Shown piece by piece: positions 46,827-56,211 of a stretch of DNA of 64,000 nt. A program made the translations under genes and the position numbers. Origin of the DNA: Tenacibaculum jejuense (GTDB lineage Bacteria > Bacteroidota > Bacteroidia > Flavobacteriales > Flavobacteriaceae); assembly GCF_900198195.1 (NCBI RefSeq), contig NZ_LT899436.1, positions 1,219,501 through 1,283,500 of the forward strand, in the 5' to 3' direction. Each line of letters begins with the position of its first letter. Position 1 is the first letter of the stretch. The notes under the pieces were generated by a model. The model did no database searches and was not told where the DNA came from. It saw nothing but the letters and a program-made list of their open reading frames with translations.

Positions 46827-49235
46827 TTAGTTACGAAGAGGTTTACCAGTTTTTAACATGTGCTGAATACGCTCTAATGTTTTACGTTCTGTAGTTAGAC
46901 TTAAGAACGCTTCACGCTCGATGTCTAATAAATACTGTTCAGAAACTTTTGTTGGTTCTGATAAATCTCCACCAGCCATAACATAAGCCAGTTTGTTTGC
47001 AATCTTTTGATCGTGTTCTGAAATGAATCTACTTGCTTGCATAGAATCAGTAGCTACCATAAATGCACCTAATGCTTGTTTACCAAGAACTAATACATCG
47101 TTACGGTGTACTGGTTGTGTATAACCTGCATCAGCTAGTAATAATGCATGTTTCTTAGCTTCAGCAATTTGACGATCTCTGTTTACAACCACAACATCTT
47201 TTCCTTGTTGTAATAAACCTAAATCAAAAGCTTCGTAAGCAGAAGTAGATACCTTAGCCATACCAATAGTTAAGAAATACTCTTGAAGAACATTTAACTG
47301 AACATCTCCTTTACGGAATGTATCAGAAGCTCTTAAAGCCATTTCCTTAGAACCACCACCACCAGGAATAACTCCAACACCGAATTCAACTAATCCCATG
47401 TATGTTTCAGCAGCAGCAACAACTTTGTCAGCATGTAATGATAATTCACATCCTCCACCTAAAGCCATTCCATGAGGAGCAGCGATAACAGGAATAGATG
47501 AATAACGCATACGCGTCATCGTATCTTGGAAATACTTAATAGCCATGTTTAACTCATCGTACTCTTGCTCAACAGCCATCATAAAGATCATTCCGATGTT
47601 TGCACCTACAGAGAAGTTTGCTCCTTGGTTACCAACAACTAATCCTTCGAAGTCTTTTTCAGCTAAATCAACAGCTTTGTTTAATCCAGCTAAAACATCA
47701 CCACCGATTGTATTCATTTTAGATTGGAATTCACAGTTTAAGATACCGTCTCCTAAATCTTCAATAACAACTCCAGAGTTTTTGAATACTTCTTTAGATT
47801 TTCTAATGTTATCTAAGATGATAAATGCGTCTTGACCAGGTTTTTTAACCTGAGCTTTTTCATTTACATCATAATAATAAGTAGCTCCGTCTTTTACAGT
47901 GTAGAAAGCAGTTTCTCCTTTTGCTACCATTTCAGTAACCCAAGCAGCAGGTTCTTTTCCTTCAGCTTTCATTAATTCGATACCTTTCTCAACTCCAACA
48001 GCATCCCAAATTTCGAATGGTCCATTTTCCCAACCGAAACCAGCTTTCATGGCATCATCAATTCTATATAATTCGTCAGAAATTTCTGGAATTCTATTCT
48101 GAACATAAGCAAACATTGCAGCAAAGTTCTTACGGTAGAATTCTCCAGCTTTATCTTTACCACCAACTAATACTTTAAAACGATCAATTGGCTTGTCTAT
48201 AGTTTTAGTTAATTCAAGAGTAGCAAACTTAGCACGCTTTTTAGAACGATATTCCATCGTGTCTAAATCAAGTGTTAAGATTTCTTTCTTTCCTTCAGCA
48301 TTTACCGACTTCTTATAGAAACCTTGTTTTGTTTTACTACCTAACCATTTGTTTTCCATCATTGTATTGATGAAATCTGGTAATTTAAATAAGTCGTGAG
48401 CTTCGTCGTCTGGACAATTATCATAAATTCCATTAGCTACATGTACTAATGTATCCAAACCTACAACATCTACAGTACGGAAAGTAGCTGATTTAGGACG
48501 ACCAATTACTGGTCCAGTTAATTTATCAACTTCTTCAACTGTTAAACCTAATTCTTTTACTTGGTGGAATAACGATTGGATTCCAAAAATACCAATACGG
48601 TTTCCAATAAAAGCAGGAGTATCTTTAGCTAATACAGAAGTTTTTCCTAAGAACTTATCTCCGTATTCCATTAAGAAGTCAGTAACTTCTTGCTTACAGT
48701 CTGGTCCAGGAACAACTTCGAATAATTTTAAGTAACGAGGTGGATTAAAGAAGTGAGTTACAGCAAAATGTTTTCTGAAGTCTTCGCTTCTTCCTTCATT
48801 CATAAATTTGATAGGAATACCAGAAGTATTAGAAGAAATAATAGTACCAGGAGTACGATATTTTTCTACTTTTTCAAAAACACTTTGTTTAATATCTAAA
48901 CGTTCAACAACAACTTCCATTACCCAATCAACATCTTTAATTAGGTGTAAATCATCATCAATATTACCTGTAGTAATTCTATCAGCAAACTTTTTGTTGT
49001 AGATAGGGGACGGTTTAGATTTTAAAGAAGCCGTTAAAGCATCGTTTACTAAACGATTACGAACAACTTTGTCTTCTAGAGTTAATCCTTTTGCTTTCTC
49101 TTTGTCTGTTAGTTCTCTTGGTACTATGTCCAAAAGTAATACATCAACACCGATGTTAGCAAAGTGACAAGCGATACCAGATCCCATAATACCTGATCCA
49201 ATAATCGCTACCTTTTTAATTCTTCTTTTGCTCAT
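46827..49235 (-). CDS. fadB: Bifunctional 3-hydroxyacyl-CoA dehydrogenase/enoyl-CoA hydratase
   Basis: Carries out the hydration and second oxidation of beta-oxidation. The NAD-binding dehydrogenase is N-terminal (KKVAIIGSGIMGSGIACHFA), with FNPPRYLKLFEVVPG and DTPAFIGNRIG. The crotonase-fold hydratase is C-terminal (MALGGGCELSLHADKVVAA, GVIPGGGGSKEMALRASD). This order is the reverse of Escherichia coli FadB and is normal for Bacteroidota. At 802 residues it is complete. It follows marR by 21 bases. Confidence 0.95.
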   Translation of the reverse strand: MSKRRIKKVAIIGSGIMGSGIACHFANIGVDVLLLDIVPRELTDKEKAKGLTLEDKVVRNRLVNDALTASLKSKPSPIYNKKFADRITTGNIDDDLHLIKDVDWVMEVVVERLDIKQSVFEKVEKYRTPGTIISSNTSGIPIKFMNEGRSEDFRKHFAVTHFFNPPRYLKLFEVVPGPDCKQEVTDFLMEYGDKFLGKTSVLAKDTPAFIGNRIGIFGIQSLFHQVKELGLTVEEVDKLTGPVIGRPKSATFRTVDVVGLDTLVHVANGIYDNCPDDEAHDLFKLPDFINTMMENKWLGSKTKQGFYKKSVNAEGKKEILTLDLDTMEYRSKKRAKFATLELTKTIDKPIDRFKVLVGGKDKAGEFYRKNFAAMFAYVQNRIPEISDELYRIDDAMKAGFGWENGPFEIWDAVGVEKGIELMKAEGKEPAAWVTEMVAKGETAFYTVKDGATYYYDVNEKAQVKKPGQDAFIILDNIRKSKEVFKNSGVVIEDLGDGILNCEFQSKMNTIGGDVLAGLNKAVDLAEKDFEGLVVGNQGANFSVGANIGMIFMMAVEQEYDELNMAIKYFQDTMTRMRYSSIPVIAAPHGMALGGGCELSLHADKVVAAAETYMGLVEFGVGVIPGGGGSKEMALRASDTFRKGDVQLNVLQEYFLTIGMAKVSTSAYEAFDLGLLQQGKDVVVVNRDRQIAEAKKHALLLADAGYTQPVHRNDVLVLGKQALGAFMVATDSMQASRFISEHDQKIANKLAYVMAGGDLSEPTKVSEQYLLDIEREAFLSLTTERKTLERIQHMLKTGKPLRN

Positions 49236-49256
49236 TACTTATATAGGTTTGAATTT

Positions 49257-49715
49257 TTATACAGCTTGAGAAGATATATCTCCGTATATCTTTTTTTCAG
49301 CTATAAGCTTGTTTATAATTTCTGTTACTTTAAAAAAACTTTGAATTTCTTTATCTGTTAAACGTTCGCGGACCTTATTATTAAATTGATAAACATGACC
49401 TTTAGAAATCTCACGTTTTTCTTTACCAAATTCAGTAAGCTTAATAATTACACTTCTACCATCCTCAGGATTTTTTTCTCTTAAGATTAAACCTTTATCT
49501 TCCATAGATTTTAAAATTCTAGAAAGACTTGTTGGTTCCATTCCCATTAAAGGACCCAGTGAAGTAGAAGGAGTTCCGTTCTCGTAATCAATATTTAATA
49601 ATACAAAAGCCATTGCCATAGTACTATCATGTTTTGATGCTTGTTCATTATACATCTTTGCTACAGCTTGCCATGTAGCTCTTAATTGGTGATCTATTGA
49701 TTTACTTTTATCCAT
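49257..49715 (-). CDS. MarR-family transcriptional regulator of the fad operon
   Basis: A winged-helix regulator of 152 residues: PSTSLGPLMGMEPTSLSRIL is the recognition region, and SMEDKGLILREKNPEDGRSV the wing. ATG 49715 is preferred to TTG 49727. It is the first gene of the beta-oxidation operon, so it most likely represses marR-fadB-fadA-fadE and is released by acyl-CoA or fatty acid. Twin palindromes lie immediately upstream. The ligand is inference. Confidence 0.9.
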   Translation of the reverse strand: MDKSKSIDHQLRATWQAVAKMYNEQASKHDSTMAMAFVLLNIDYENGTPSTSLGPLMGMEPTSLSRILKSMEDKGLILREKNPEDGRSVIIKLTEFGKEKREISKGHVYQFNNKVRERLTDKEIQSFFKVTEIINKLIAEKKIYGDISSQAV

Positions 49716-49724
49716 ATAACATTT

Positions 49725-49786
49725 CAAAGATATAAAAATTTATTATGCATGCATAGTAAATAGAGGAAAAATTATGCATGCATAAT
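49725..49786 (-). promoter_or_regulatory. Promoter/operator region of the marR-fad operon with two ATGCATGCAT palindromes
   Basis: ATGCATGCAT occurs at 49745-49754 and 49774-49783. The second is the centre of a perfect 16-base palindrome (49771-49786). The centres are 29 bases apart, close to three helical turns, so dimers would bind on one face. On the minus strand TATCTTTG (49725-49732) matches the Bacteroidota -7 box, and the nearer palindrome covers the -33 position, which would explain repression. The distance from this box to ATG 49715 is short and implies an almost leaderless message. Confidence 0.6.
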
Positions 49787-50127
49787 AAATTTTAACGATT
49801 AATTAATATGAAAAATTGAGATTATGGGATTATAACTTCAATATTTTTAAGAGATTATCAGTTTTTTGGATGAAACTAGAATTTTAACAGAGTAGTTCTG
49901 TTGATTGATTTATAGTAACGATGATCTGTAAAATCATTAATTATAAAAATGTCGATATTTCTTTCTCCAGTATTTTTATCTTAGTCAAACACATATAAAG
50001 AGTTGTTTTTTTAGATAAAAAAGTTGAAAAAATGTAACATATTGTAATATAACATTACTAATACTCATAAAAGTGTGTAAGTTTGTCATAAAACTTGATC
50101 AAGCTATAATCAAATAACCAAAAATCA
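49787..50127 (+). other. Intergenic region before the ABC exporter operon
   Basis: A 341-base A/T-rich stretch with no credible ORF. TAAGTTTG at 50078-50085 is a perfect Bacteroidota -7 box; TTA at 50055-50057, 20 bases upstream, is a weak -33 element. This would start transcription near 50091 and drive the operon beginning at 50128. I see no RNA gene or terminator in it. Confidence 0.45.
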
Positions 50128-51057
50128 ATGAGTAATTTATTAGAAATTAATAATGTAGTAAAAAGCTATGGAGATTATACTGCATTAAATAATGTATCGA
50201 TGCATATTCCTAAAGGAAGTGTATTCGGACTTCTTGGTCCTAATGGTGCAGGAAAAACTTCCTTAATTAGAATTATCAATCAAATTACAATGCCAGATAG
50301 TGGAGAAGTAATTTTAGATGGAGAAAAATTGGCACCTCATCATATCGAACAGATTGGTTATTTACCAGAAGAAAGAGGATTGTATAAATCAATGAAAGTA
50401 GGAGATCAGGCTTTGTACTTAGCCCAACTGAAAGGAATGAGTAAATCTGAAGCTAAAAAAAGATTGAAATATTGGTTTGAGAAATTTGATATTACAGCTT
50501 GGTGGAACAAAAAGATAGAGGAATTATCTAAAGGTATGGCTCAAAAAGTACAGTTTATCGTAACTGTTCTTCATCAACCTAAGTTATTAATTTTTGATGA
50601 ACCATTTTCTGGTTTCGATCCAATTAATGCTCAGTTAATCGCTAAAGAAATATTACAATTAAGAGACGAAGGTGCAACTATTATTTTTTCAACACATAGA
50701 ATGGAAAGTGTTGAGGAAATGTGTGATTATATTGCATTAATAAATAAGTCTAATAAAATTTTAGATGGGAAGTTAGATGATATTAAGCGTCAGTATAGAA
50801 CCAATGTTTTTGAAGTTGGATTAAAAACAGATTCACCTGAAGAAGTACAACAAAAATTAAGTCAGAATTTTGAAGTTTCCCCAGCAGATTTTAAATCTTT
50901 AAATGAAGGGTTAAAGTTAAATGTAAAATTAGCTGGAGGAAATAACGCAAATGATTTATTATCATTTTTAACTTCAAATGGTCAGGTAAATCATTTTGTA
51001 GAATTAGTGCCTAGTGCAAACGATATTTTTATTCAATCAATAAACAAAACAATTTAA
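50128..51057 (+). CDS. ABC-2 type exporter ATP-binding protein
   Basis: Cytosolic ATPase of an ABC exporter. Walker A is GLLGPNGAGKTSLIR (about 35-49), the signature is LSKGMAQKVQF, Walker B is LLIFDEPFSGFDP and the switch His is in FSTHRMES. A C-terminal extension after residue 220 is usual for NatA-like subunits. It precedes the permease gene by one base. The substrate (ions, lipids, antibiotic) is unknown. Confidence 0.93.
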   Translation: MSNLLEINNVVKSYGDYTALNNVSMHIPKGSVFGLLGPNGAGKTSLIRIINQITMPDSGEVILDGEKLAPHHIEQIGYLPEERGLYKSMKVGDQALYLAQLKGMSKSEAKKRLKYWFEKFDITAWWNKKIEELSKGMAQKVQFIVTVLHQPKLLIFDEPFSGFDPINAQLIAKEILQLRDEGATIIFSTHRMESVEEMCDYIALINKSNKILDGKLDDIKRQYRTNVFEVGLKTDSPEEVQQKLSQNFEVSPADFKSLNEGLKLNVKLAGGNNANDLLSFLTSNGQVNHFVELVPSANDIFIQSINKTI

Positions 51058-51058
51058 G

Positions 51059-52384
51059 ATGAACAAGTTAAAGTTAATTATACAACGCGAGTTTATTGCA
51101 AAGGTTAAAAATAAATCATTTATAATAATGACTTTTTTAAGTCCATTATTAATGGTTGGTATGGGAGCTTTAGTATTTTTCTTAACTAAGAAAAATAAAG
51201 AGAAAGTGAAAAAAATAGTTTTTGTTGATGAATCTGGAATCTTTTCTAAAGATGTATTTAAAGATTCTAAAACATTACAATTTGAAGATTATACAAAATT
51301 AGGTATAGAGGAAACTAAGAAAAAAGTAGAAGAAGGAGATTACTACGGAGCATTATACCTACCTAAAAAAGATAGTTTAGAAATTCTAGCAAAATCAATA
51401 GAGTTTTATTCTAAAGACTCTCCAGGATTAACTGTAATGGATGACATTGAAAGAAAGATAGATGCGCGTTTACGAAACCTTAAGTTAACTGATTTTGGAA
51501 TAGATTTAGCAAAAATTAAAGCTTCTAAAATTTCTTCAGATGTAAAAATGTATAATTTCTCTGGAGAAGAATCATCTAAGGCCAAGAATGTAGCGAGTAT
51601 AATTGCTGGAGGTGCTGCAGGTTATCTACTGTTTATGTTTGTTTTAATTTACGGAACTTCTGTAATGCGTAGTGTTATCGAAGAAAAAACAAGTAGAATT
51701 ATCGAAGTAATTGTTTCTTCAGTAAAACCTTTTCAGCTAATGTTAGGTAAAATTATAGGTAATGCATCTGCAGGTTTATTACAGTTCTTTATTTGGGGGA
51801 TTATATTATTTGCTTTAAGTATGATTTTACCAGCAATATTTGGTGTAAGTATTTCTGAAATGCAAACTGCTCAAGTTTCCGCAGAACAAATGGAAACAAT
51901 AAAACAAGCAGCTGATATGGGGAAATTTGAAAAAATCATTAGAGGTGTTTTAGATTTACCATTACTTCAAATGTTTATTTTATTTATCTTTTATTTCTTT
52001 GGAGGTTACATGTTATATAGTTCTTTATTTGCAGCTATAGGAGCAGCAGTAGACAACGAGACAGATTCACAGCAATTTATGACTCCAATAATGCTACCTT
52101 TAATATTGGGAGTTTATGTTGGGTTCTTTACAGTAATAAATGATCCTCACGGACCAATTTCGGTGATATTTTCATATATACCATTTACATCGCCAATTGT
52201 TATGTTAATGCGTATCCCATTTGGTGTAGCTTGGTGGGAAATTGTAATTTCGTTATTAATATTAATTCTTACTTTTATGAGTGCTGTTTGGATAGCTGCT
52301 AAAATATATAGAGTTGGTATTTTAATGTACGGAAAGAAACCGAACTATAAAGATTTATGGAAGTGGATTCGTTATAGTTCATAA
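51059..52384 (+). CDS. ABC-2 type exporter permease (NatB-like)
   Basis: A 441-residue membrane protein with one N-terminal helix (IIMTFLSPLLMVGMGALVFF), a large external domain (about 45-175) and five to six helices after it (AGGAAGYLLFMFVLIYGTSV onward). The motif VMRSVIEEKTSRIIEVIVSS and the layout are those of NatB/YhaP-type permeases. It pairs with the ATPase one base upstream. Confidence 0.9.
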   Translation: MNKLKLIIQREFIAKVKNKSFIIMTFLSPLLMVGMGALVFFLTKKNKEKVKKIVFVDESGIFSKDVFKDSKTLQFEDYTKLGIEETKKKVEEGDYYGALYLPKKDSLEILAKSIEFYSKDSPGLTVMDDIERKIDARLRNLKLTDFGIDLAKIKASKISSDVKMYNFSGEESSKAKNVASIIAGGAAGYLLFMFVLIYGTSVMRSVIEEKTSRIIEVIVSSVKPFQLMLGKIIGNASAGLLQFFIWGIILFALSMILPAIFGVSISEMQTAQVSAEQMETIKQAADMGKFEKIIRGVLDLPLLQMFILFIFYFFGGYMLYSSLFAAIGAAVDNETDSQQFMTPIMLPLILGVYVGFFTVINDPHGPISVIFSYIPFTSPIVMLMRIPFGVAWWEIVISLLILILTFMSAVWIAAKIYRVGILMYGKKPNYKDLWKWIRYSS

Positions 52385-52393
52385 TAAAAAATA

Positions 52394-53224
52394 ATGGAGG
52401 AAATAAATAACGTATTAAACTATACTTTTCATTACAACGATCATATTAGCATCAGTGTAAAATCAATATTAATACTGATAGCTGTAATTATGTTAGCTTC
52501 TTTTCTTTTAAAGTTATTTAAAAGATATGTAAAAGGTAAATTACAAGCTCAAGATAAAAACAAGTTCGATACTGTTTTTTCTTTCGGAAAGTGGTTGTTA
52601 TACATTATTATTTTCTTAATCACATTACAAAGTTCTGGAGTTCAGATTACAGCAGTTTTTGCAGCGTCTACAGCCTTATTAATTGGTGTTGGTTTGGCAC
52701 TCCAGACTTTCTTTCAGGATATTATTTCTGGAATCTTCATTATTATGGATCAAAGTGTTCATGTAGGAGATTATATTGAAATTGATGGTAAAGTAGGTAG
52801 AGTTGTTGATATCAAATTACGAACTACAAGAGCTGTAACTATCGAAAATAAAGTGCTTGTGATACCTAATCACTTGTATTTAAAAAACAGCTTATACAAT
52901 TGGACACAAAACGGAAGTAAAACTAAAAGTTCAGTACAAGTTGGAGTTGCTTATGGAACAGATGTTCAGTTGGTGAAAAAAATATTACTTCAAACTGCCG
53001 ATGAGCACAAACAAATCTTGAAAACACCTGAACCAATTGTTTTATTTAAAAACTTTGGAGATAGTTCTTTAGATTTTGAGCTTGTTTTCTCAATTCATAA
53101 TAGCTTTCAATTGGCTATTATACAGAGTGACTTACGTTTTCGAATAGATGAATTATTCAGAGAGCATCAAATTAGTATTCCTTTTCCACAACGAGATGTT
53201 CATATTATTCAAAAAAATGAATAG
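52394..53224 (+). CDS. Small-conductance mechanosensitive channel (MscS family)
   Basis: Three N-terminal membrane helices, including the pore helix (AVFAASTALLIGVGLALQTF), then the MscS beta domain (IFIIMDQSVHVGDYIEIDGK, VGRVVDIKLRTTRAVTIENK, VVIPNHL-like segment) and a C-terminal domain. At 276 residues it is like Escherichia coli MscS. It would release solutes on hypo-osmotic shock. It lies nine bases after the permease gene. Confidence 0.92.
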   Translation: MEEINNVLNYTFHYNDHISISVKSILILIAVIMLASFLLKLFKRYVKGKLQAQDKNKFDTVFSFGKWLLYIIIFLITLQSSGVQITAVFAASTALLIGVGLALQTFFQDIISGIFIIMDQSVHVGDYIEIDGKVGRVVDIKLRTTRAVTIENKVLVIPNHLYLKNSLYNWTQNGSKTKSSVQVGVAYGTDVQLVKKILLQTADEHKQILKTPEPIVLFKNFGDSSLDFELVFSIHNSFQLAIIQSDLRFRIDELFREHQISIPFPQRDVHIIQKNE

Positions 53225-53249
53225 TCATTAAACTTCAAACTCTATTAAG

Positions 53250-53774
53250 ATGAAATTTCAATTTTACCTTTTAATTTTTTCAATTTTTATTATAGGATGT
53301 AATCAGATAAAAAAAGAAGAAAAAGAAGAGGTGAAAACAGAAATAATCGAGATTAAAAATATCTTTAAAGAAGAAGAAGTTAAGTGGTTTAAAAATAAAG
53401 GAACAGCTACAATAAAAGGTGTAGCAAGGTTTAAGTCTAAAAAAGGAAATATACGTTTTGGCGAAGAATTTTCTGTTGAATTAATGCCTTACACTGCTTA
53501 TTCAGAAGAACGGTTATCTCATATTTATAAAGACAAAAAAGCAGATTTTGTATTTGCAGCAGACGGAGTACCAAAGTTTACTCCTGACCCTAAAGGATAT
53601 CATGATACAATAAAAGTAACTTGTAATGCTGATGGAACATTTGAGTATTCTAATTTACCATCAGGGAAATACTATATAGTAGCTTTCATGATTTTTGATG
53701 GTGGAGGAGGAATTATGAGACATTTTGAACTTAAAGAAGGAGAAAATAAGACGTTAGAAATGACTAACTATTAA
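53250..53774 (+). CDS. Lipoprotein with a carboxypeptidase-regulatory-like beta domain
   Basis: A lipoprotein (LIFSIFIIGCNQ) with a charged linker rich in Glu and Lys, then a beta-sandwich-like part (GTATIKGVARFKSKKGNIRF, DGTFEYSNLPSGKYYIVAFM). The TFEYSNLPSGKYYIVA pattern is that of prealbumin-like domains that stick to partners or matrix. No enzyme motif is seen and the role is unknown. It directly abuts the next gene (stop followed at once by ATG). Confidence 0.72.
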   Translation: MKFQFYLLIFSIFIIGCNQIKKEEKEEVKTEIIEIKNIFKEEEVKWFKNKGTATIKGVARFKSKKGNIRFGEEFSVELMPYTAYSEERLSHIYKDKKADFVFAADGVPKFTPDPKGYHDTIKVTCNADGTFEYSNLPSGKYYIVAFMIFDGGGGIMRHFELKEGENKTLEMTNY

Positions 53775-54413
53775 ATGTTAATTGCTAAAAAATTAATGAA
53801 AATAAGAAAAGTTCTAAAGGGATTATTGTTTATTTGTTTCGGATTATTCTTTTTATTTAGCATAGTTGATGTTCAATTATCTATTGAAATTGTTGTATTC
53901 TTTATTATTGCTTTAGTAGTAGTGAAACTAAACGAATTACTCATGATTTATTTCAGAAGTAACTATAGAAAATCACTAGGTAGAATTGAATTATTTAGAT
54001 CAAAATTTTGGGACTACTTAATTTCTATCATAGCAATATTTCTATTGTATTTAACCATAAGATATGACTATTTATTAGAGCTTAAACCTAATACTTTTGT
54101 CAATTTCTTTTTTGATCCTAAAGCCAATCATTTTGCTTACTATATAATTTCTTTAACCTACCTTATTAGTTTAGTAATAAATGATAATCGCATTTTTTAT
54201 TATACAAAACAAGGTTTGGTTACTAAAGGAAATTACTTTGAAGATTATCTTTGGGAAGATTTTAAAACTTATACATTAATTGAGGAACAGTCTTTGATTA
54301 GGTTTACAAAGAAAAATGATAAATTTCTTTTTGTTAAGTACGAAGAGTCGTATTTTCAAGAAAACAAAACAGAGATTTTAAACGTGTTGAATAAAAACAT
54401 ACCATATGTCTAA
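53775..54413 (+). CDS. Integral membrane protein of unknown function
   Basis: Not recognised. Four to five membrane helices (LLFICFGLFFLFSIVDV, EIVVFFIIALVVVKLNELLM, DYLISIIAIFLLYLTIRY, FAYYIISLTYLISLVIN) and a C-terminal soluble tail (GNYFEDYLWEDFKTYTLIEE) resembling bacterial PH-like tails. The start may be ATG 53775 or the later ATG 53796. It overlaps the response regulator gene by eight bases (ATGTCTAA), which suggests that the two are translated together. Confidence 0.68.
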   Translation: MLIAKKLMKIRKVLKGLLFICFGLFFLFSIVDVQLSIEIVVFFIIALVVVKLNELLMIYFRSNYRKSLGRIELFRSKFWDYLISIIAIFLLYLTIRYDYLLELKPNTFVNFFFDPKANHFAYYIISLTYLISLVINDNRIFYYTKQGLVTKGNYFEDYLWEDFKTYTLIEEQSLIRFTKKNDKFLFVKYEESYFQENKTEILNVLNKNIPYV

Positions 54414-55569
54414 AATATTAATCATAGAAGACGAAGCAGCAATTCGTCGAGTATTGAAAAAAATTATTTCAGAAGAAAATGATAGTTATCAAGTAGAAGA
54501 AGCAGAAGACGGTTTAGCAGGAATTGAGCTAATTAAAAACAACGATTACGATCTTGTACTTTGTGATATTAAAATGCCAAAGATGGATGGAGTAGAGGTA
54601 TTAGAGAAAGCAAAAAAGATTAAACCAGAAATTCCAATGGTAATGATCTCTGGTCATGGAGATCTGGATACAGCCGTAAATACAATGCGTTTAGGTGCTT
54701 TCGATTATATCTCAAAGCCACCAGATTTAAATCGTTTGTTAAATACAGTTCGTAATGCTCTAGACAGAAAAGAACTTGTTGTAGAAAACAAGCGTTTAAA
54801 GAAAAAGGTGAGTAAAAATTATGAAATGATAGGGGAGAGTGATGCAATTACCCATATTAAAGATATCATTGAAAAAGTAGCCGCTACAGATGCACGTGTT
54901 TTAATTACTGGTCCGAATGGAACAGGAAAAGAATTAGTTGCGCATTGGCTTCACGAAAAATCAGATAGAGCTAAGGCTCCAATGATAGAGGTAAATTGCG
55001 CGGCTATTCCATCTGAATTGATAGAAAGTGAATTATTTGGACATGTAAAAGGAAGTTTTACTGGAGCAAATAAAGATAGAGCAGGTAAATTCGAAGCTGC
55101 AAATGGAGGAACTATTTTTTTAGATGAGATTGGAGATATGAGTTTGTCTGCCCAAGCAAAAGTATTAAGAGCTTTACAGGAAAATAGAATTTCAAGAGTT
55201 GGGTCAGATAAAGACATAAAAGTTAATGTACGAGTATTAGCAGCAACCAATAAAGATTTAAAAAAGGAAATCGCAGAAGGACGTTTTCGAGAAGATTTAT
55301 ATCACCGATTAGCTGTAATTTTAATTAAGGTTCCAGCATTAAACGATAGGAGAGAAGATATTCCTTCATTGGTAGAGTTTTTTGCAAATAAAATTGCAAA
55401 TGAACAAGGTACACCTAAGAAAGAGTTTGCTAAAGAAGCGATTAAATTATTACAAGAATACGATTGGACAGGTAATATTCGCGAGTTACGAAATGTAGTT
55501 GAGCGTTTAATTATTCTTGGAGAAAAAACAGTATCAGCAAACGATATCAAATTATTTGCAAGTAAATAA
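54406..55569 (+). CDS. NtrC-like sigma-54 response regulator lacking a DNA-binding domain
   Basis: A receiver domain (phosphoacceptor Asp in LVLCDIKMPKMDG, Lys in DYISKPPDL) and a sigma-54 AAA+ domain: Walker A GPNGTGKELVAHWL, loop GSFTGANKDR (canonical GAFTGA), Walker B GGTIFLDEIGDMS and arginine-finger region. It ends just after the AAA+ lid (NIRELRNVVERLIILGEKTV) with about 15 residues left, so the Fis-type helix-turn-helix found in NtrC is absent. It is 387 residues long. Either it acts without DNA contact or with a partner. No histidine kinase gene adjoins. Confidence 0.9.
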   Translation: MSKILIIEDEAAIRRVLKKIISEENDSYQVEEAEDGLAGIELIKNNDYDLVLCDIKMPKMDGVEVLEKAKKIKPEIPMVMISGHGDLDTAVNTMRLGAFDYISKPPDLNRLLNTVRNALDRKELVVENKRLKKKVSKNYEMIGESDAITHIKDIIEKVAATDARVLITGPNGTGKELVAHWLHEKSDRAKAPMIEVNCAAIPSELIESELFGHVKGSFTGANKDRAGKFEAANGGTIFLDEIGDMSLSAQAKVLRALQENRISRVGSDKDIKVNVRVLAATNKDLKKEIAEGRFREDLYHRLAVILIKVPALNDRREDIPSLVEFFANKIANEQGTPKKEFAKEAIKLLQEYDWTGNIRELRNVVERLIILGEKTVSANDIKLFASK

Positions 55570-55632
55570 GAGTTAAATGATATAAGCTTTACTAGGAATT
55601 TAATTTCTTGTAGAAGAAAGAATAGAATCAAC

Positions 55633-55664
55633 AAAAAAAGAAGAGTTTTAAACTCTTCTTTTTA
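55633..55664. terminator. Bidirectional terminator between the response regulator and the YtxH cluster
   Basis: A near-perfect palindrome: AAAAAGAAGAGTTT and AAACTCTTCTTTTT around 55649, with T-runs on both strands, serving the convergent transcripts. Confidence 0.85.
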
Positions 55665-55868
55665 TTTAATAATTTTTCTAGCTAATCCGTAAAATCCAAT
55701 TCTTGTTGCTGTTTTAATAGCAGAGACAATCCATTTATGAATAGATAAACTTTCATTAAACTCATGCTTAACTAGTTTTATTTCTTCAATTGCGATATTT
55801 CGTTTTAATTTTAATCGTTTTAATTCTTGGCTTATTTCTTCTTGATTTTTATAAGATTTCTTCATCAT
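55662..55868 (-). CDS. Small basic protein (YtxH/holin cluster)
   Basis: A 68-residue protein with an N-terminal helical, charged part (NQEEISQELKRLKLKRNIAI) and a C-terminal amphipathic part (IVSAIKTATRIGFYGLARKI). No family is recognised with certainty; similar short proteins follow holin-like genes in Flavobacteriia. ATG 55868 or 55865 could be used; TTG 55871 is less likely. The start overlaps the holin-like gene by 20 bases. Confidence 0.65.
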   Translation of the reverse strand: MMKKSYKNQEEISQELKRLKLKRNIAIEEIKLVKHEFNESLSIHKWIVSAIKTATRIGFYGLARKIIK

Positions 55869-56211
55869 CAAAATATTTTTTAGATAAACTTTGTATTACT
55901 TTATTTTCTATTAAGTCTTTTGTTAGATATCCTAAAAAAGCAAACAAAATGAAAATAAGTGCAACGGTAATGTAACCTAAAGTATCATTGTTAAAATAAC
56001 TGCCGATTGCAGATGAAGCAAATGCAGCCATAAATATTAATGAAATAAGTAAGAAAACACCAACAATAGCAAACCTAAAAATTAGACTAATAGATGAGGT
56101 TAAAATCTGAAAAATTTTTAATTCGTAATATTTTTTAGAATATTTTAAAAACTCTTCCGCTTTATCCACTGCTTTTTCTGATGTGGTATCTAAAGATTCA
56201 AAAACAGACAT
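55849..56211 (-). CDS. Phage-holin-family-like membrane protein
   Basis: A 120-residue protein with an N-terminal helical part (residues 1-40) and two membrane helices (FAIVGVFLLISLIFMAAFAS, YITVALIFILFAFLGYL). This is the layout of the DUF/phage-holin superfamily proteins (holin-X type) that occur in ordinary chromosomes next to ytxH genes. Nothing else phage-like is present, so it is likely an envelope or stress protein. Start overlaps the YtxH stop by one base (TAATG). Confidence 0.78.
   Translation of the reverse strand: MSVFESLDTTSEKAVDKAEEFLKYSKKYYELKIFQILTSSISLIFRFAIVGVFLLISLIFMAAFASSAIGSYFNNDTLGYITVALIFILFAFLGYLTKDLIENKVIQSLSKKYFDDEEIL

Noticed and set aside
55849..56211. Prophage signal from the holin-like gene
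   Set aside because: No other phage gene, integrase or attachment site is near; such proteins are common in YtxH clusters of non-phage origin.
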